Source of the DNA: Streptococcus australis
GTDB taxonomy: Bacteria; Bacillota; Bacilli; Lactobacillales; Streptococcaceae
NCBI RefSeq assembly: GCF_901543175.1
Contig: NZ_LR594040.1
Location: 434,001 to 498,000 of the forward strand
DNA length: 64,000 nt
Reading direction: 5' to 3'
Shown here: positions 46,214 through 54,676 of the stretch, one piece after another
Numbering within the stretch: position 1 is the stretch's first letter
How the letters are laid out: the number at the start of each line of letters is the position of its first letter
The notes under the pieces: generated by a model
The model's input: only the letters and a program-made list of their open reading frames with translations
What the model was told of the DNA's origin: nothing
Database searches by the model: none
Translations under genes and position numbers: made by a program

Positions 46214-46738
46214 ATGAAGAAAATTATTACAGCCAGTATGGCTCTTTTATCTGTTGTTGTTTTAGCAGCATGTTCAGGGAAAACAACGTCTGATTCTTCG
46301 ACTAAGACTTCAAGCTCTGTAGAACAAACTTCTTCTTCAGAGACTTCATCAACAACGTCTAGTTCAAAGACAGAAAATAATGAGGTTGTTTTGATCACCG
46401 ATGAAGAAATTGACAATGCTAAAACTGTTGGAGATGTGAAGAAAGTCTTTGGTAAACTAGTCGACAATTATAAAAAGCATGCAGTTGAAATTGGGGAAAA
46501 AATTCCAGAGAGTGGAAAAGAAGCATATAACGCCCAAGTTGAACCAGCGCTTAAGTCTATGGAGACTGTAAGAGAGTCATTTAACGAAAGCCTTTCAAGT
46601 ATTGGTTCTGATGATACAGTAGTGCCAGAACAAACTCGTACTCTATTTGTTCAACAGTTGAAAACTGGACGTGACACAATGAAGAAAGCGCTGGAAGCGG
46701 CTTATAAAGCAATTGCTCCATACACATCTGGTCAATAA
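46214..46738 (+). CDS. Lipoprotein with Ser/Thr-rich linker, unknown function
   Basis: A 174-aa secreted lipoprotein. Start at 46214 after AAAGGAG gives MKKIITASMALLSVVV and lipobox LAAC (Cys20). Residues about 22-55 are a Ser/Thr/Glu linker, then a helical domain (EIDNAKTVGDVKKVFGKLVD onward) with no family I recognise. It has its own promoter and terminator. Confidence 0.82.
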   Translation: MKKIITASMALLSVVVLAACSGKTTSDSSTKTSSSVEQTSSSETSSTTSSSKTENNEVVLITDEEIDNAKTVGDVKKVFGKLVDNYKKHAVEIGEKIPESGKEAYNAQVEPALKSMETVRESFNESLSSIGSDDTVVPEQTRTLFVQQLKTGRDTMKKALEAAYKAIAPYTSGQ

Positions 46739-46742
46739 TATA

Positions 46743-46773
46743 AGAAAGTAGGTGTTCGATCACCTGCTTTTTG
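46743..46773 (+). terminator. Terminator after the lipoprotein gene
   Basis: AAGTAGGTG and CACCTGCTT arms around TTCGAT, followed by TTTG. Confidence 0.85.
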
Positions 46774-46923
46774 ATTGCTTCAAATCTAAAGCGATACCTA
46801 CTTAAATAGCTCCAAATTAATAGCAGAGAGTTTGAAAGAAGTACTAACTCTATGAAAAATCTCTGCAAGCTCTTTCAGAATATGGTAGAATGGAAGAAGT
46901 AGAATTAGAAAAGGAAATCGATT

Positions 46924-47529
46924 ATGAAATTTCTTGAATTAAATAAAAAACGTCATGCGACTAAGCATTTCACTGATAAGCCAGTGGATCCCAAAGATGT
47001 TCGCACAGCTATTGAAATCGCAACTTTAGCCCCAAGTGCCCACAACAGCCAGCCATGGAAATTTGTGGTCGTTCGTGAGAAAAATGCTGAATTGGCAAAA
47101 TTGGCTTATGGTTCGAACTTTGAGCAGGTATCATCGGCACCTGTAACCATTGCCTTGTTTACCGATACAGACCTTGCCAAACGAGCCCGCAAGATTGCCC
47201 GCGTTGGTGGTGCAAAGAACTTCTCAGAAGAGCAACTTCAATATTTTATGAAGAATTTGCCTGCTGAATTTGTACGTTACAGTGAACAACAGGTCAGTGA
47301 CTACCTAGCCCTCAATGCTGGTTTGGTTGCCATGAACTTGGTTCTGGCTCTTACAGACCAAGGAATCGGTTCTAACGTTATTCTTGGATTTGACAAATCA
47401 AAAGCCAATGAAGTTTTAGATATCGAAGACCGTTTCCGCCCAGAACTTTTGATCACAGTGGGTTACACAGACGAAAAATTGGAACCAAGCTACCGCTTGC
47501 CAGTGGATGAAATCATCGAGAAAAGATAG
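46924..47529 (+). CDS. Nitroreductase-family flavoprotein
   Basis: A 201-aa FMN enzyme. RHATKHFTDKPV (phosphate-binding start), LAPSAHNSQPWKFVVV and GLVAMNLVLALTDQGIGSNVILGF are family blocks. Such proteins reduce nitro or quinone compounds with NAD(P)H; physiological substrate unknown. pepV follows 12 bases later and is likely co-transcribed. Confidence 0.9.
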   Translation: MKFLELNKKRHATKHFTDKPVDPKDVRTAIEIATLAPSAHNSQPWKFVVVREKNAELAKLAYGSNFEQVSSAPVTIALFTDTDLAKRARKIARVGGAKNFSEEQLQYFMKNLPAEFVRYSEQQVSDYLALNAGLVAMNLVLALTDQGIGSNVILGFDKSKANEVLDIEDRFRPELLITVGYTDEKLEPSYRLPVDEIIEKR

Positions 47530-47541
47530 AAAGAAGAAAAA

Positions 47542-48942
47542 ATGACAGCAATTGATTTTACAGCAGAAGTAGAAAAACGCAAAGAAGACCTCTTGGCTGA
47601 CTTGTTTAGCCTTTTGGAAATCAACTCAGAACGTGATGACAGCAAAGCGGATGCGCAACATCCATTTGGACCTGGTCCAGTAAAAGCCTTGGAGAAATTC
47701 CTTGAAATCGCAGACCGTGATGGTTATCCAACTAAAAATGTTGATAACTATGCAGGACATTTTGAGTTTGGTGATGGAGAAGAAGTTCTCGGAATCTTTG
47801 CCCACATGGATGTAGTGCCAGCTGGTAGTGGTTGGGACACTGATCCATACACACCAACCATCAAGGACGGTCGTCTCTACGCGCGTGGTGCTTCTGATGA
47901 TAAGGGTCCTACAACAGCTTGTTACTATGGTTTGAAAATCATCAAAGAACTGGGCCTTCCAACTTCTAAGAAAGTCCGCTTTATCGTTGGAACGGATGAA
48001 GAATCAGGCTGGGCAGACATGGACTACTATTTTGAACATGTAGGACTAGCAAAACCAGACTTCGGTTTCTCACCAGACGCTGAATTCCCAATCATCAATG
48101 GTGAAAAAGGAAACATTACTGAATACCTCCACTTTAGTGGTGAAAATGCAGGTGCTGCCCGTCTTCACAGCTTCACAGGTGGCTTGCGTGAAAACATGGT
48201 ACCAGAATCAGCAACGGCACTCGTTTCAGGTGATTTGGCTGACTTGCAAGGGAAACTAGATACTTTTGTTTCAGAACACAAACTCAGAGGAGAAATCCAA
48301 GAAGAAGCTGGCAAATACAAGGTTACCATCATTGGTAAATCAGCCCATGGTGCTATGCCTGCATCAGGCGTCAATGGTGCAACTTACCTTGCTCTCTTCC
48401 TCAGCCAGTTTGCCTTTGCAGGTCCTGCCAAAGACTATCTTGACATCGCTGGTAATATTCTCTTGAATGACCATGAGGGTGAAAATCTCAAGGTGGCTCA
48501 TGTTGATGAAAAGATGGGTGCCCTTTCTATGAATGCGGGTGTCTTCCGCTTTGACGAAACAAGTGCTGATAATACCATTGCCCTCAACTTCCGTTATCCA
48601 AAAGGAACGAGCCCTGAGCATATCCAGTCAATCCTTGAAAGCTTGCCAGTTGCTTCTGTTAGCTTGTCAGAACATGGTCATACCCCTCACTATGTGCCAA
48701 TGGAAGATCCGCTTGTCCAAACCTTGTTGAGCGTTTATGAGAAACAAACAGGTCTTCAAGGTCACGAGCAAGTTATCGGTGGTGGAACTTTCGGACGTTT
48801 ATTGGAACGCGGAGTTGCCTACGGAGCCATGTTCCCAGACTCTATCGATACCATGCACCAAGCCAATGAATTTATCGCCTTGAACGATCTCTTCCGAGCA
48901 GCAGCAATATATGCAGAAGCTATCTATGAATTAATCAAATAA
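47542..48942 (+). CDS. pepV: Dipeptidase PepV
   Basis: M20-family dizinc dipeptidase that frees amino acids from imported dipeptides in the cytoplasm. The 466-aa protein has GIFAHMDVVPAG (His ligand), YARGASDDKGPT (bridging Asp), GTDEESGWADM (catalytic Glu) and the C-terminal HQANEF His. The lid domain is present. Nitroreductase gene upstream; terminator downstream. Confidence 0.95.
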   Translation: MTAIDFTAEVEKRKEDLLADLFSLLEINSERDDSKADAQHPFGPGPVKALEKFLEIADRDGYPTKNVDNYAGHFEFGDGEEVLGIFAHMDVVPAGSGWDTDPYTPTIKDGRLYARGASDDKGPTTACYYGLKIIKELGLPTSKKVRFIVGTDEESGWADMDYYFEHVGLAKPDFGFSPDAEFPIINGEKGNITEYLHFSGENAGAARLHSFTGGLRENMVPESATALVSGDLADLQGKLDTFVSEHKLRGEIQEEAGKYKVTIIGKSAHGAMPASGVNGATYLALFLSQFAFAGPAKDYLDIAGNILLNDHEGENLKVAHVDEKMGALSMNAGVFRFDETSADNTIALNFRYPKGTSPEHIQSILESLPVASVSLSEHGHTPHYVPMEDPLVQTLLSVYEKQTGLQGHEQVIGGGTFGRLLERGVAYGAMFPDSIDTMHQANEFIALNDLFRAAAIYAEAIYELIK

Positions 48943-48949
48943 AACGATA

Positions 48950-48982
48950 GAAGTCTGAGATTTTATGCTTAGACTTCTTTTT
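48950..48982 (+). terminator. Terminator after pepV
   Basis: AGAAGTCT and AGACTTCT arms, then TTTTG. Confidence 0.8.
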
Positions 48983-48995
48983 GGAGGGAAAACAG

Positions 48996-49580
48996 ATGTC
49001 TCAAATCGAAAGAATCAAACAAGCCATTATGGCTGATTCGCAAAACAAAAGCTATACAGATCAGGGGATAGAGCCCCTCTTTGCAGCGCCAAAGACAGCT
49101 CGCATCAATATCATCGGTCAGGCACCGGGACTTAAAACCCAGAAAGCAGGTCTTTACTGGAAGGATAAAAGTGGCAACCGCTTACGGGACTGGCTCGGCG
49201 TGGATGAAGACACTTTTTATAACTCAGGTTACTTTGCAGTTATGCCCATGGATTTCTACTTTCCAGGACATGGGAAATCCGGTGACTTACCGCCCAGAAC
49301 GGGTTTTGCAGAAAAGTGGCACCCTAAACTTTTGAAAGAATTACCAGATATTCAATTGACGCTCTTGATTGGTCAGTATGCTCAGGCTTACTATCTGCAT
49401 GAGAAAGTCAGTGGAAAGGTAACAGATCGTGTGCATCGGTTTAAGGATTATCTGCCAGAATTTTTCCCTCTTGTGCACCCGTCACCTCGGAACCAAATCT
49501 GGATGAAAAAAAATCCTTGGTTCGAGGAAGAAGTAGTGCCAGAACTTCAAGCATTAGTAAATAAGATTATTCATCAATAA
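48996..49580 (+). CDS. Uracil-DNA glycosylase-family protein
   Basis: A 194-aa protein of the UDG superfamily. The N-terminal motif NIIGQAPGLKTQKAGLYWKD corresponds to the GxAPG motif of family 4/5-like enzymes, and PLVHPSPRNQIWM to the C-terminal HPSPR motif. No Cys pattern for an Fe-S cluster is visible, so it is closer to the YqfB/Mug-like compact group. Start at 48996 with GGAGGG is chosen over the in-frame TTG at 48981. Enzymatic activity unproven. Confidence 0.85.
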   Translation: MSQIERIKQAIMADSQNKSYTDQGIEPLFAAPKTARINIIGQAPGLKTQKAGLYWKDKSGNRLRDWLGVDEDTFYNSGYFAVMPMDFYFPGHGKSGDLPPRTGFAEKWHPKLLKELPDIQLTLLIGQYAQAYYLHEKVSGKVTDRVHRFKDYLPEFFPLVHPSPRNQIWMKKNPWFEEEVVPELQALVNKIIHQ

Positions 49581-49592
49581 AGGAGAAAATTT

Positions 49593-50084
49593 ATGGATGC
49601 TTATCAACAAGTAGCTAAAAAGTTGCAAGAATTGGGAATTACATATAATGTGGTAGATCATCCACCTGTATTTACGACAGAGCAGGCAGATAGCTATATT
49701 AAAGATCTGGAAGGAGTTCGGACCAAGTCTATGTTTTTGACTAACAAAAAGAAAACCCAGTACTATCTGCTGATCATGGACGATAAGAAGCGATTGGATA
49801 TGGATGACTTTAAAGTGCAAGTGGGAGCTGATCGGATTCGCATGGCCTCATTGGACTCCTTGGCTAAGAAAATGAACCTACCAGCAGGAACGGTATCGCC
49901 TTTTGGTTTGTTAAATAATGAAGAAAAAGATATTCATGTTTATTTTGATAAGGACATTATTTCAGAGGATGCCATGACCTTCCATCCTAATACCAATGAA
50001 AAAACTATCTTTATCAAAAGCAAAGACTTGTTCCGATTTTTAAAGTCGATTGGATTTACCTATGAGATATTAATCTTGCCTTAA
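49593..50084 (+). CDS. YbaK/ProX-type aminoacyl-tRNA deacylase
   Basis: A 163-aa protein of the YbaK/EbsC/ProX group that hydrolyses mischarged tRNA, typically Ala-tRNA-Pro. Features are VVDHPPVFTTEQA, GVRTKSMFLTNKKKTQYYL (Lys), and AGTVSPFGLLNNEEKDIHVY. Ribosome site AAAGGAG; 12 bases after the preceding gene, so likely co-transcribed. Substrate inferred from family. Confidence 0.87.
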   Translation: MDAYQQVAKKLQELGITYNVVDHPPVFTTEQADSYIKDLEGVRTKSMFLTNKKKTQYYLLIMDDKKRLDMDDFKVQVGADRIRMASLDSLAKKMNLPAGTVSPFGLLNNEEKDIHVYFDKDIISEDAMTFHPNTNEKTIFIKSKDLFRFLKSIGFTYEILILP

Positions 50085-50102
50085 TGGTATCAAAGAGGAG
50101 AA

Positions 50103-50415
50103 ATGATGAAAGAAATCACCTTTGAAGATTTTTATAAACTTTGTCAAACTGGCTGCTACCATCATAGATGTGAGAGAAGTAGCAGAGTTTTAGCAGGTGC
50201 ACATTGAAAGTGCGCCAAACTTCTCACGGAGTACCTTACGTGAAATCTATGAAAAGTTGGATAAACATCAGACCTACTATGTCATTTGCAAGTCTGGTGT
50301 CCGTTCTGCCCAAGCCTGTCAATTTCTGGCTGAAAAGGGCTATGATGTGGTTAATGTAGCTGCAGGCATGGACGCTTTTGAATGGGAACTTATTCCACAG
50401 AGAAGAGTCAAATAA
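50103..50415 (+). pseudogene. Rhodanese-domain protein, broken
   Basis: The start is intact (AGAGGAG then ATGATG) and codes MKEITFEDFYKLCQTG, but the following IIDVREVAEF is in another frame (shift near 50150-50160), and an in-frame TAG interrupts at 50191-50193 before VHIESAPNFS. The C-terminal half to 50415 is open and keeps the active-site loop VICKSGVRSAQ. So a single rhodanese gene has both a frameshift and a nonsense codon. The 3' part could be read from GTG 50197 but has no ribosome site. Confidence 0.85.
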
Positions 50416-50448
50416 TCTTGGAGCTTCTGAGGAATTTTTCTTTTCTTA

Positions 50449-50463
50449 CTAGTTCAGAAAATT
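50449..50463 (+). promoter_or_regulatory. CodY-like box upstream of brnQ
   Basis: CTAGTTCAGAAAATT matches the CodY consensus AATTTTCWGAAAATT at 11 of 15 positions. The brnQ -10 (extended, TGGTATACT, 50513-50521) is about 55 bases downstream. CodY control fits a branched-chain amino-acid carrier. Confidence 0.5.
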
Positions 50464-50555
50464 GAAAACATTCAATATTTAATCAGAGATGCTTTTTTCA
50501 AAGTTCTAATCATGGTATACTAGGTCAGTATTTTAGAAATATGAAGGAGATTTTT

Positions 50556-51881
50556 ATGGCTAAAAAAGGTGCCCTAACAGGCTTGCTCCTGTTTGGAATA
50601 TTTTTTGGTGCGGGGAACTTGATTTTTCCGCCTTCTCTAGGTGCCCTATCTGGAGAACAGTTTCTTCCTGCCATCGCAGGTTTTGTATTTTCGGGTGTCG
50701 GGATTGCCGTCCTAACGCTCATCATCGGAACGCTCAATCCTAAAGGATACATTTATGAGATTTCTAAGAAAATCTCACCTTGGTTTGCGACTCTTTATCT
50801 TGCAGTCCTCTATCTATCGATTGGCCCATTCTTTGCCATTCCACGTACAGCAACAACAGCTTATGAGGTCGGTATCAGCCCCCTCCTGTCTGAAGCAAAT
50901 AAAGGCCTAGGATTGATTATCTTTACCGTGCTTTACTTTGCAGCAGCCTATCTGATTTCACTCAATCCATCAAAAATCTTGAACCGTATCGGACGAATCT
51001 TAACACCAGTCTTTGCGATTTTGATTGTTATCTTGGTTGTACTAGGTGCCTTCAAATATGGTGGAACCAGCCCTCAAGTAGCTTCAGAAGCCTATCAAGC
51101 TTCTGCTTTTGGTACAGGTTTCCTAGAAGGTTACAATACCTTGGATGCCCTAGCCTCAGTGGCCTTCAGTGTCATCGCTGTTCAAACCTTGAAACAGCTT
51201 GGATTTTCAAGTAAGAAAGAATACATCTCAACTATTTGGGTGGTTGGTATCGTTGTAGCTCTTGCCTTCAGCGCTCTTTACATCGGTTTAGGATTCCTTG
51301 GAAATCACTTCCCGGTACCAGCAGAAGCGATGAAGGGTGGAACACCAGGTGTTTATATCTTGTCGCAAGCAACCCAGGAAATCTTTGGTTCGACAGCTCA
51401 ACTCTTCCTTGCTGTTATGGTAACTGTAACCTGCTTCACAACGACAGTTGGCTTGATTGTGTCAACAGCTGAGTTCTTTAACGGACGTTTCCCACAAATC
51501 AGCTACAAGGTTTATGCGACAGCCTTTACCTTGATTGGATTTGCCATTGCCAATTTGGGTCTTGATGCAATCATCAAGTACTCAGTTCCAGTACTGGTAA
51601 TCTTGTACCCAATCACGATTGCCATCGTTATGATTGTCATTGTCAACAAATTTGTGGCTCTTTCAAAACCAGGTATGCAGTTGACAATTGCTGTTGTTAC
51701 AGCTATTGCCATTGCAAGCGTACTAGGAAGCTCGTTTAAGGTTGAGTTTCTTGCAAATCTTGTCAACGCCCTTCCTTTTGCCAAGGCATCTCTCCCATGG
51801 TTGGTGCCAGCCATCGTAGGAATCTTGCTCTCATTGGTTCTACCAAACAAGCAAGAGAGTGACGTTTTTGAGATGGAATAA
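50556..51881 (+). CDS. brnQ: Branched-chain amino-acid transporter
   Basis: A 441-aa cation-coupled carrier for Leu/Ile/Val (LIVCS family) with twelve or so membrane helices. N-terminal LTGLLLFGIFFGAGNLIFPPSLG is the family signature; AIPRTATTAYE and FTTTVGLIVSTAEFF are also conserved. ATG 50556 lies 7 bases after AAGGAG; an ATG at 50541 is in frame but overlaps that site. A CodY-like box lies upstream. Confidence 0.94.
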   Translation: MAKKGALTGLLLFGIFFGAGNLIFPPSLGALSGEQFLPAIAGFVFSGVGIAVLTLIIGTLNPKGYIYEISKKISPWFATLYLAVLYLSIGPFFAIPRTATTAYEVGISPLLSEANKGLGLIIFTVLYFAAAYLISLNPSKILNRIGRILTPVFAILIVILVVLGAFKYGGTSPQVASEAYQASAFGTGFLEGYNTLDALASVAFSVIAVQTLKQLGFSSKKEYISTIWVVGIVVALAFSALYIGLGFLGNHFPVPAEAMKGGTPGVYILSQATQEIFGSTAQLFLAVMVTVTCFTTTVGLIVSTAEFFNGRFPQISYKVYATAFTLIGFAIANLGLDAIIKYSVPVLVILYPITIAIVMIVIVNKFVALSKPGMQLTIAVVTAIAIASVLGSSFKVEFLANLVNALPFAKASLPWLVPAIVGILLSLVLPNKQESDVFEME

Positions 51882-51889
51882 TCACTAAA

Positions 51890-51938
51890 ATCACTTTTGT
51901 AGCCAAGTCTACAGGAGTGATTTTCTTTTTTTTATCCG
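51890..51938 (+). terminator. Terminator after brnQ
   Basis: AAAATCACT..TGTAG pairs with CTACA..AGTGATTTT, followed by CTTTTTTTT. Confidence 0.85.
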
Positions 51939-51979
51939 ATGATAAATGTGTTATAATAGGTAGCAAAAGAGGTGAAGAA

Positions 51980-53017
51980 ATGAATCAAACTGTAAACTAT
52001 ATCAAAGAACTAACCGCAATTGCATCTCCGACGGGCTTTACTCGTGAGATTTCAGACTACCTAGTCCATACTTTAGAAGAGCTTGGTTACCAGCCTGTTC
52101 GCACAGCAAAGGGCGGTGTCAATGTGACCATTAAAGGTCAAAATGATGAGCAACACCGCTATGTGACTGCCCATGTGGATACGCTGGGTGCTATTGTTCG
52201 TGCAGTCAAACCGGATGGCCGTCTCAAATTGGACCGTATCGGTGGTTTTCCTTGGAACATGATTGAAGGGGAAAACTGTACGGTTCATGTGGCTAGCACA
52301 GGTAAAAAGGTATCTGGAACCATCCTCATCCACCAGACTTCTTGTCATGTCTACAAGGATGCAGGAACTGCAGAACGCACACAGGACAATATGGAAGTGC
52401 GTTTGGACGCCAAAGTAACCAATGAAAAAGAAACCCGTACCCTTGGAATTGAAGTCGGCGACTTTATCAGTTTTGACCCGAGAACTGTCGTGACAGAGAC
52501 TGGTTTTATCAAGTCACGTCACTTGGATGACAAGGTTAGCGCAGCGATTTTGCTCAATCTTCTTCGTGTTTATAAGGAAGAGGGGATTGAATTACCGGTA
52601 ACAACTCATTTTGCCTTTTCAGTCTTTGAAGAGGTGGGCCATGGTGCCAACTCCAATATTCCAGCTCAGGTAGTGGAATATCTAGCTGTCGATATGGGAG
52701 CTATGGGCGATGACCAGCAGACGGATGAGTACACAGTGTCTATCTGTGTCAAGGATGCTTCCGGTCCTTATCACTATGACTTTCGTCAACATTTAGTGGC
52801 TTTGGCAAAGGAGCAAGATATTCCATTTAAGCTTGACATTTATCCATTTTACGGTTCGGATGCTTCCGCAGCTATGTCAGCAGGAGCAGAGGTTAAGCAT
52901 GCCCTCCTTGGAGCTGGTATTGAATCCAGTCACTCTTACGAACGAACACACATTGATTCGGTCGTGTCGACTGAGCGTATGGTTGATGCCTATCTCAAGA
53001 GCGAGTTGGTGGACTGA
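51980..53017 (+). CDS. pepA: Glutamyl aminopeptidase
   Basis: M42-family dizinc aminopeptidase that removes N-terminal acidic residues. Start at 51980 after AGAGGTG gives 345 aa. Metal ligands and catalysis: YVTAHVDTLGA (His, Asp), SRHLDDKVSAA (Asp), VFEEVGHGANS (Glu pair), YLAVDMGAMGDD and SHSYERTHIDS (His). -10 TATAAT at about 51950. A different-looking gene begins 17 bases after its stop. Confidence 0.94.
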   Translation: MNQTVNYIKELTAIASPTGFTREISDYLVHTLEELGYQPVRTAKGGVNVTIKGQNDEQHRYVTAHVDTLGAIVRAVKPDGRLKLDRIGGFPWNMIEGENCTVHVASTGKKVSGTILIHQTSCHVYKDAGTAERTQDNMEVRLDAKVTNEKETRTLGIEVGDFISFDPRTVVTETGFIKSRHLDDKVSAAILLNLLRVYKEEGIELPVTTHFAFSVFEEVGHGANSNIPAQVVEYLAVDMGAMGDDQQTDEYTVSICVKDASGPYHYDFRQHLVALAKEQDIPFKLDIYPFYGSDASAAMSAGAEVKHALLGAGIESSHSYERTHIDSVVSTERMVDAYLKSELVD

Positions 53018-53034
53018 AGGGGCGATAAAGTATT

Positions 53035-53991
53035 ATGTATGAAATACTGAAACAATTAGCAACGCCTGCTATAATAACAGGGATAATTTCGGGTTTGTAT
53101 GCTTATTTCCAAAAGAAAAAAGAGGAATATCGTAAGTATGTGTATGAAAATAAACAAGAAAACTTTAAAGAACTAGTTGTTTATGCTGATGAACTGGTAG
53201 ATAAAGGGATTACTAATCCAGATTTAGAAAAACTACTTTTTAGAATTTCTCAAAACATTAATCCGTATGGACGAAAAATAAAAACTTTTGGAAAATATCA
53301 GTGGATAGAAGATGATGGATATATATGGTATCAAATAGAAATTATAGAGAAAAAACTTGCTTCTCAAATACTTCAAATAGAGGATTTAAAAGAACTAGCT
53401 CATCGGATACAAATTGCTAAACGATTACTAGATATAAAAGTAGAAAAAAATATTCCGATCATAAGTTCAGTTAAAATATGGTTTTATTTATTTCAGTATG
53501 CGATGTTATTACTTCAGCTATTTTTCATTTACTCTGGGTACAAAAGTTTTATCGAACAACCGACTGAATTCTCTCCGTTATTAGCTTGTTGCTTGATTAT
53601 GGTAGTAAGTTTAATTTTTTTACTTCCAGAATTGAGTGTTGATGGAAGTGATGATGGAAGATCTGGAATATTTATTACAGTGTCCCTTTTCTATATTGTC
53701 GTAGTTGATACTGTAGTATCGTATTATTTGTATAAAAATTTATTTATTGTTCTTATTGTTGGAATAGTTTCACTTTGTCTAAGTATTTGTGTAGTATTTT
53801 TTAAAGCTATTATTTTCGGAGAAAGTGAAATTAGTAAAGTATCTACAATTTATATCGAAGAATATAGAAAACTGCAGGGACCTAAGTTAAGTAAGAGACG
53901 CTTTATAGATAATTTTACAGTTATTCCATTTTTTAGTAAGATTAAGAATTTATTTCACAAAGATAAGAGGGAGGGGAATGATGACCTATAA
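53035..53991 (+). CDS. A+T-rich membrane protein of unknown function
   Basis: A 318-aa protein: possible N-terminal helix (residues 9-25), a cytoplasmic region with charged, probably helical sequence (26-145), then four membrane helices (about 150-175, 180-197, 212-230, 235-255) and a basic tail. No known motif. Codon use (many ATA, AAA, TTA) and base composition are more A+T rich than its neighbours, suggesting recent acquisition. Ribosome site weak. It lies between pepA and remnants of a HAD gene, its stop overlapping the first remnant by 11 bases. Confidence 0.65.
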   Translation: MYEILKQLATPAIITGIISGLYAYFQKKKEEYRKYVYENKQENFKELVVYADELVDKGITNPDLEKLLFRISQNINPYGRKIKTFGKYQWIEDDGYIWYQIEIIEKKLASQILQIEDLKELAHRIQIAKRLLDIKVEKNIPIISSVKIWFYLFQYAMLLLQLFFIYSGYKSFIEQPTEFSPLLACCLIMVVSLIFLLPELSVDGSDDGRSGIFITVSLFYIVVVDTVVSYYLYKNLFIVLIVGIVSLCLSICVVFFKAIIFGESEISKVSTIYIEEYRKLQGPKLSKRRFIDNFTVIPFFSKIKNLFHKDKREGNDDL

Positions 53992-54190
53992 ACATCGACT
54001 CTTTGACCTTGGCTGTTCCCTTCTCAACTTTGAAACAGTTGAGGATTAGGGGGAGTCTGATATCAGATATTCAAGGGGTAAATAAAGCAGGGATTGACAG
54101 TGAGTGATTTAATCCCTAGATACTTGAGAATACAAGCACAGCTATCCCAAACTGTCAGATTCAAGGTTGAAGATATTATAATTAAAAGGA
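53981..54190 (+). pseudogene. Remnant of a HAD-family hydrolase (YjjG-like)
   Basis: Two ends of one gene survive. From ATG 53981, after GAGGGAGGGG, MTYKHRLFDLGCSLLNFETVED corresponds to the FDxDxTLLDF start of YjjG-like HAD enzymes, with the catalytic Asp pair damaged (DLGCS) and a stop at 54047. From 54066 another frame reads DIQGVNKAGIDSE, stop, FNP, matching the C-terminal DIQGGNNAGIDxxWFNP block with TGG changed to TGA. The centre, some 150 residues, is deleted. Confidence 0.75.
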
Positions 54191-54197
54191 GAGACTC

Positions 54198-54659
54198 ATG
54201 TGCTTCATCTGTCAGAGAATTGAACTCATCAAAGTTGGGCAAAACCCCTACTTTGTCAAAGAACTAGAAACAGGCTATGTAGTTATTGGAGACCACCAAT
54301 ACTTTAAGGGCTATACCTTATTTTTAGCAAAAGAGCATGTCACAGAACTCCACCAAATGGAAAATCCTGTAAAACTTCGCTTTTTAGAGGAAATGAGTTT
54401 GGTCCAAGAAGCAGTCGCCAAAGCATTTGAGGCTGAAAAGATGAATATTGAACTCCTAGGAAATGGTGATGCCCACGCTCATTGGCATCTTTTCCCGCGA
54501 AGAGCAGGTGATATGAAAGGTTACGGACTTAATGGCCGTGGCCCAGTCTGGTGGGTGCCCTGGGAAGAAATGGCAGCAGCAGATTGCCAAGTACAATCAC
54601 CAGAGCTGGAACAAATGATTAGAGCCTTATCACATGAATTGGAGAAATGCTTGGCCTAA
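54198..54659 (+). CDS. HIT-family hydrolase
   Basis: A 153-aa histidine-triad protein: CFICQRIE start, then NGDAHAHWHLFPRR, the HxHxH nucleotide-hydrolase motif. HIT proteins hydrolyse nucleoside phosphoramidates or dinucleotides; substrate unspecified. AAAGGAGAG precedes ATG. ldcB starts 17 bases after its stop. Confidence 0.88.
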   Translation: MCFICQRIELIKVGQNPYFVKELETGYVVIGDHQYFKGYTLFLAKEHVTELHQMENPVKLRFLEEMSLVQEAVAKAFEAEKMNIELLGNGDAHAHWHLFPRRAGDMKGYGLNGRGPVWWVPWEEMAAADCQVQSPELEQMIRALSHELEKCLA

Positions 54660-54676
54660 GAGAGAGGAAGAAAGAA

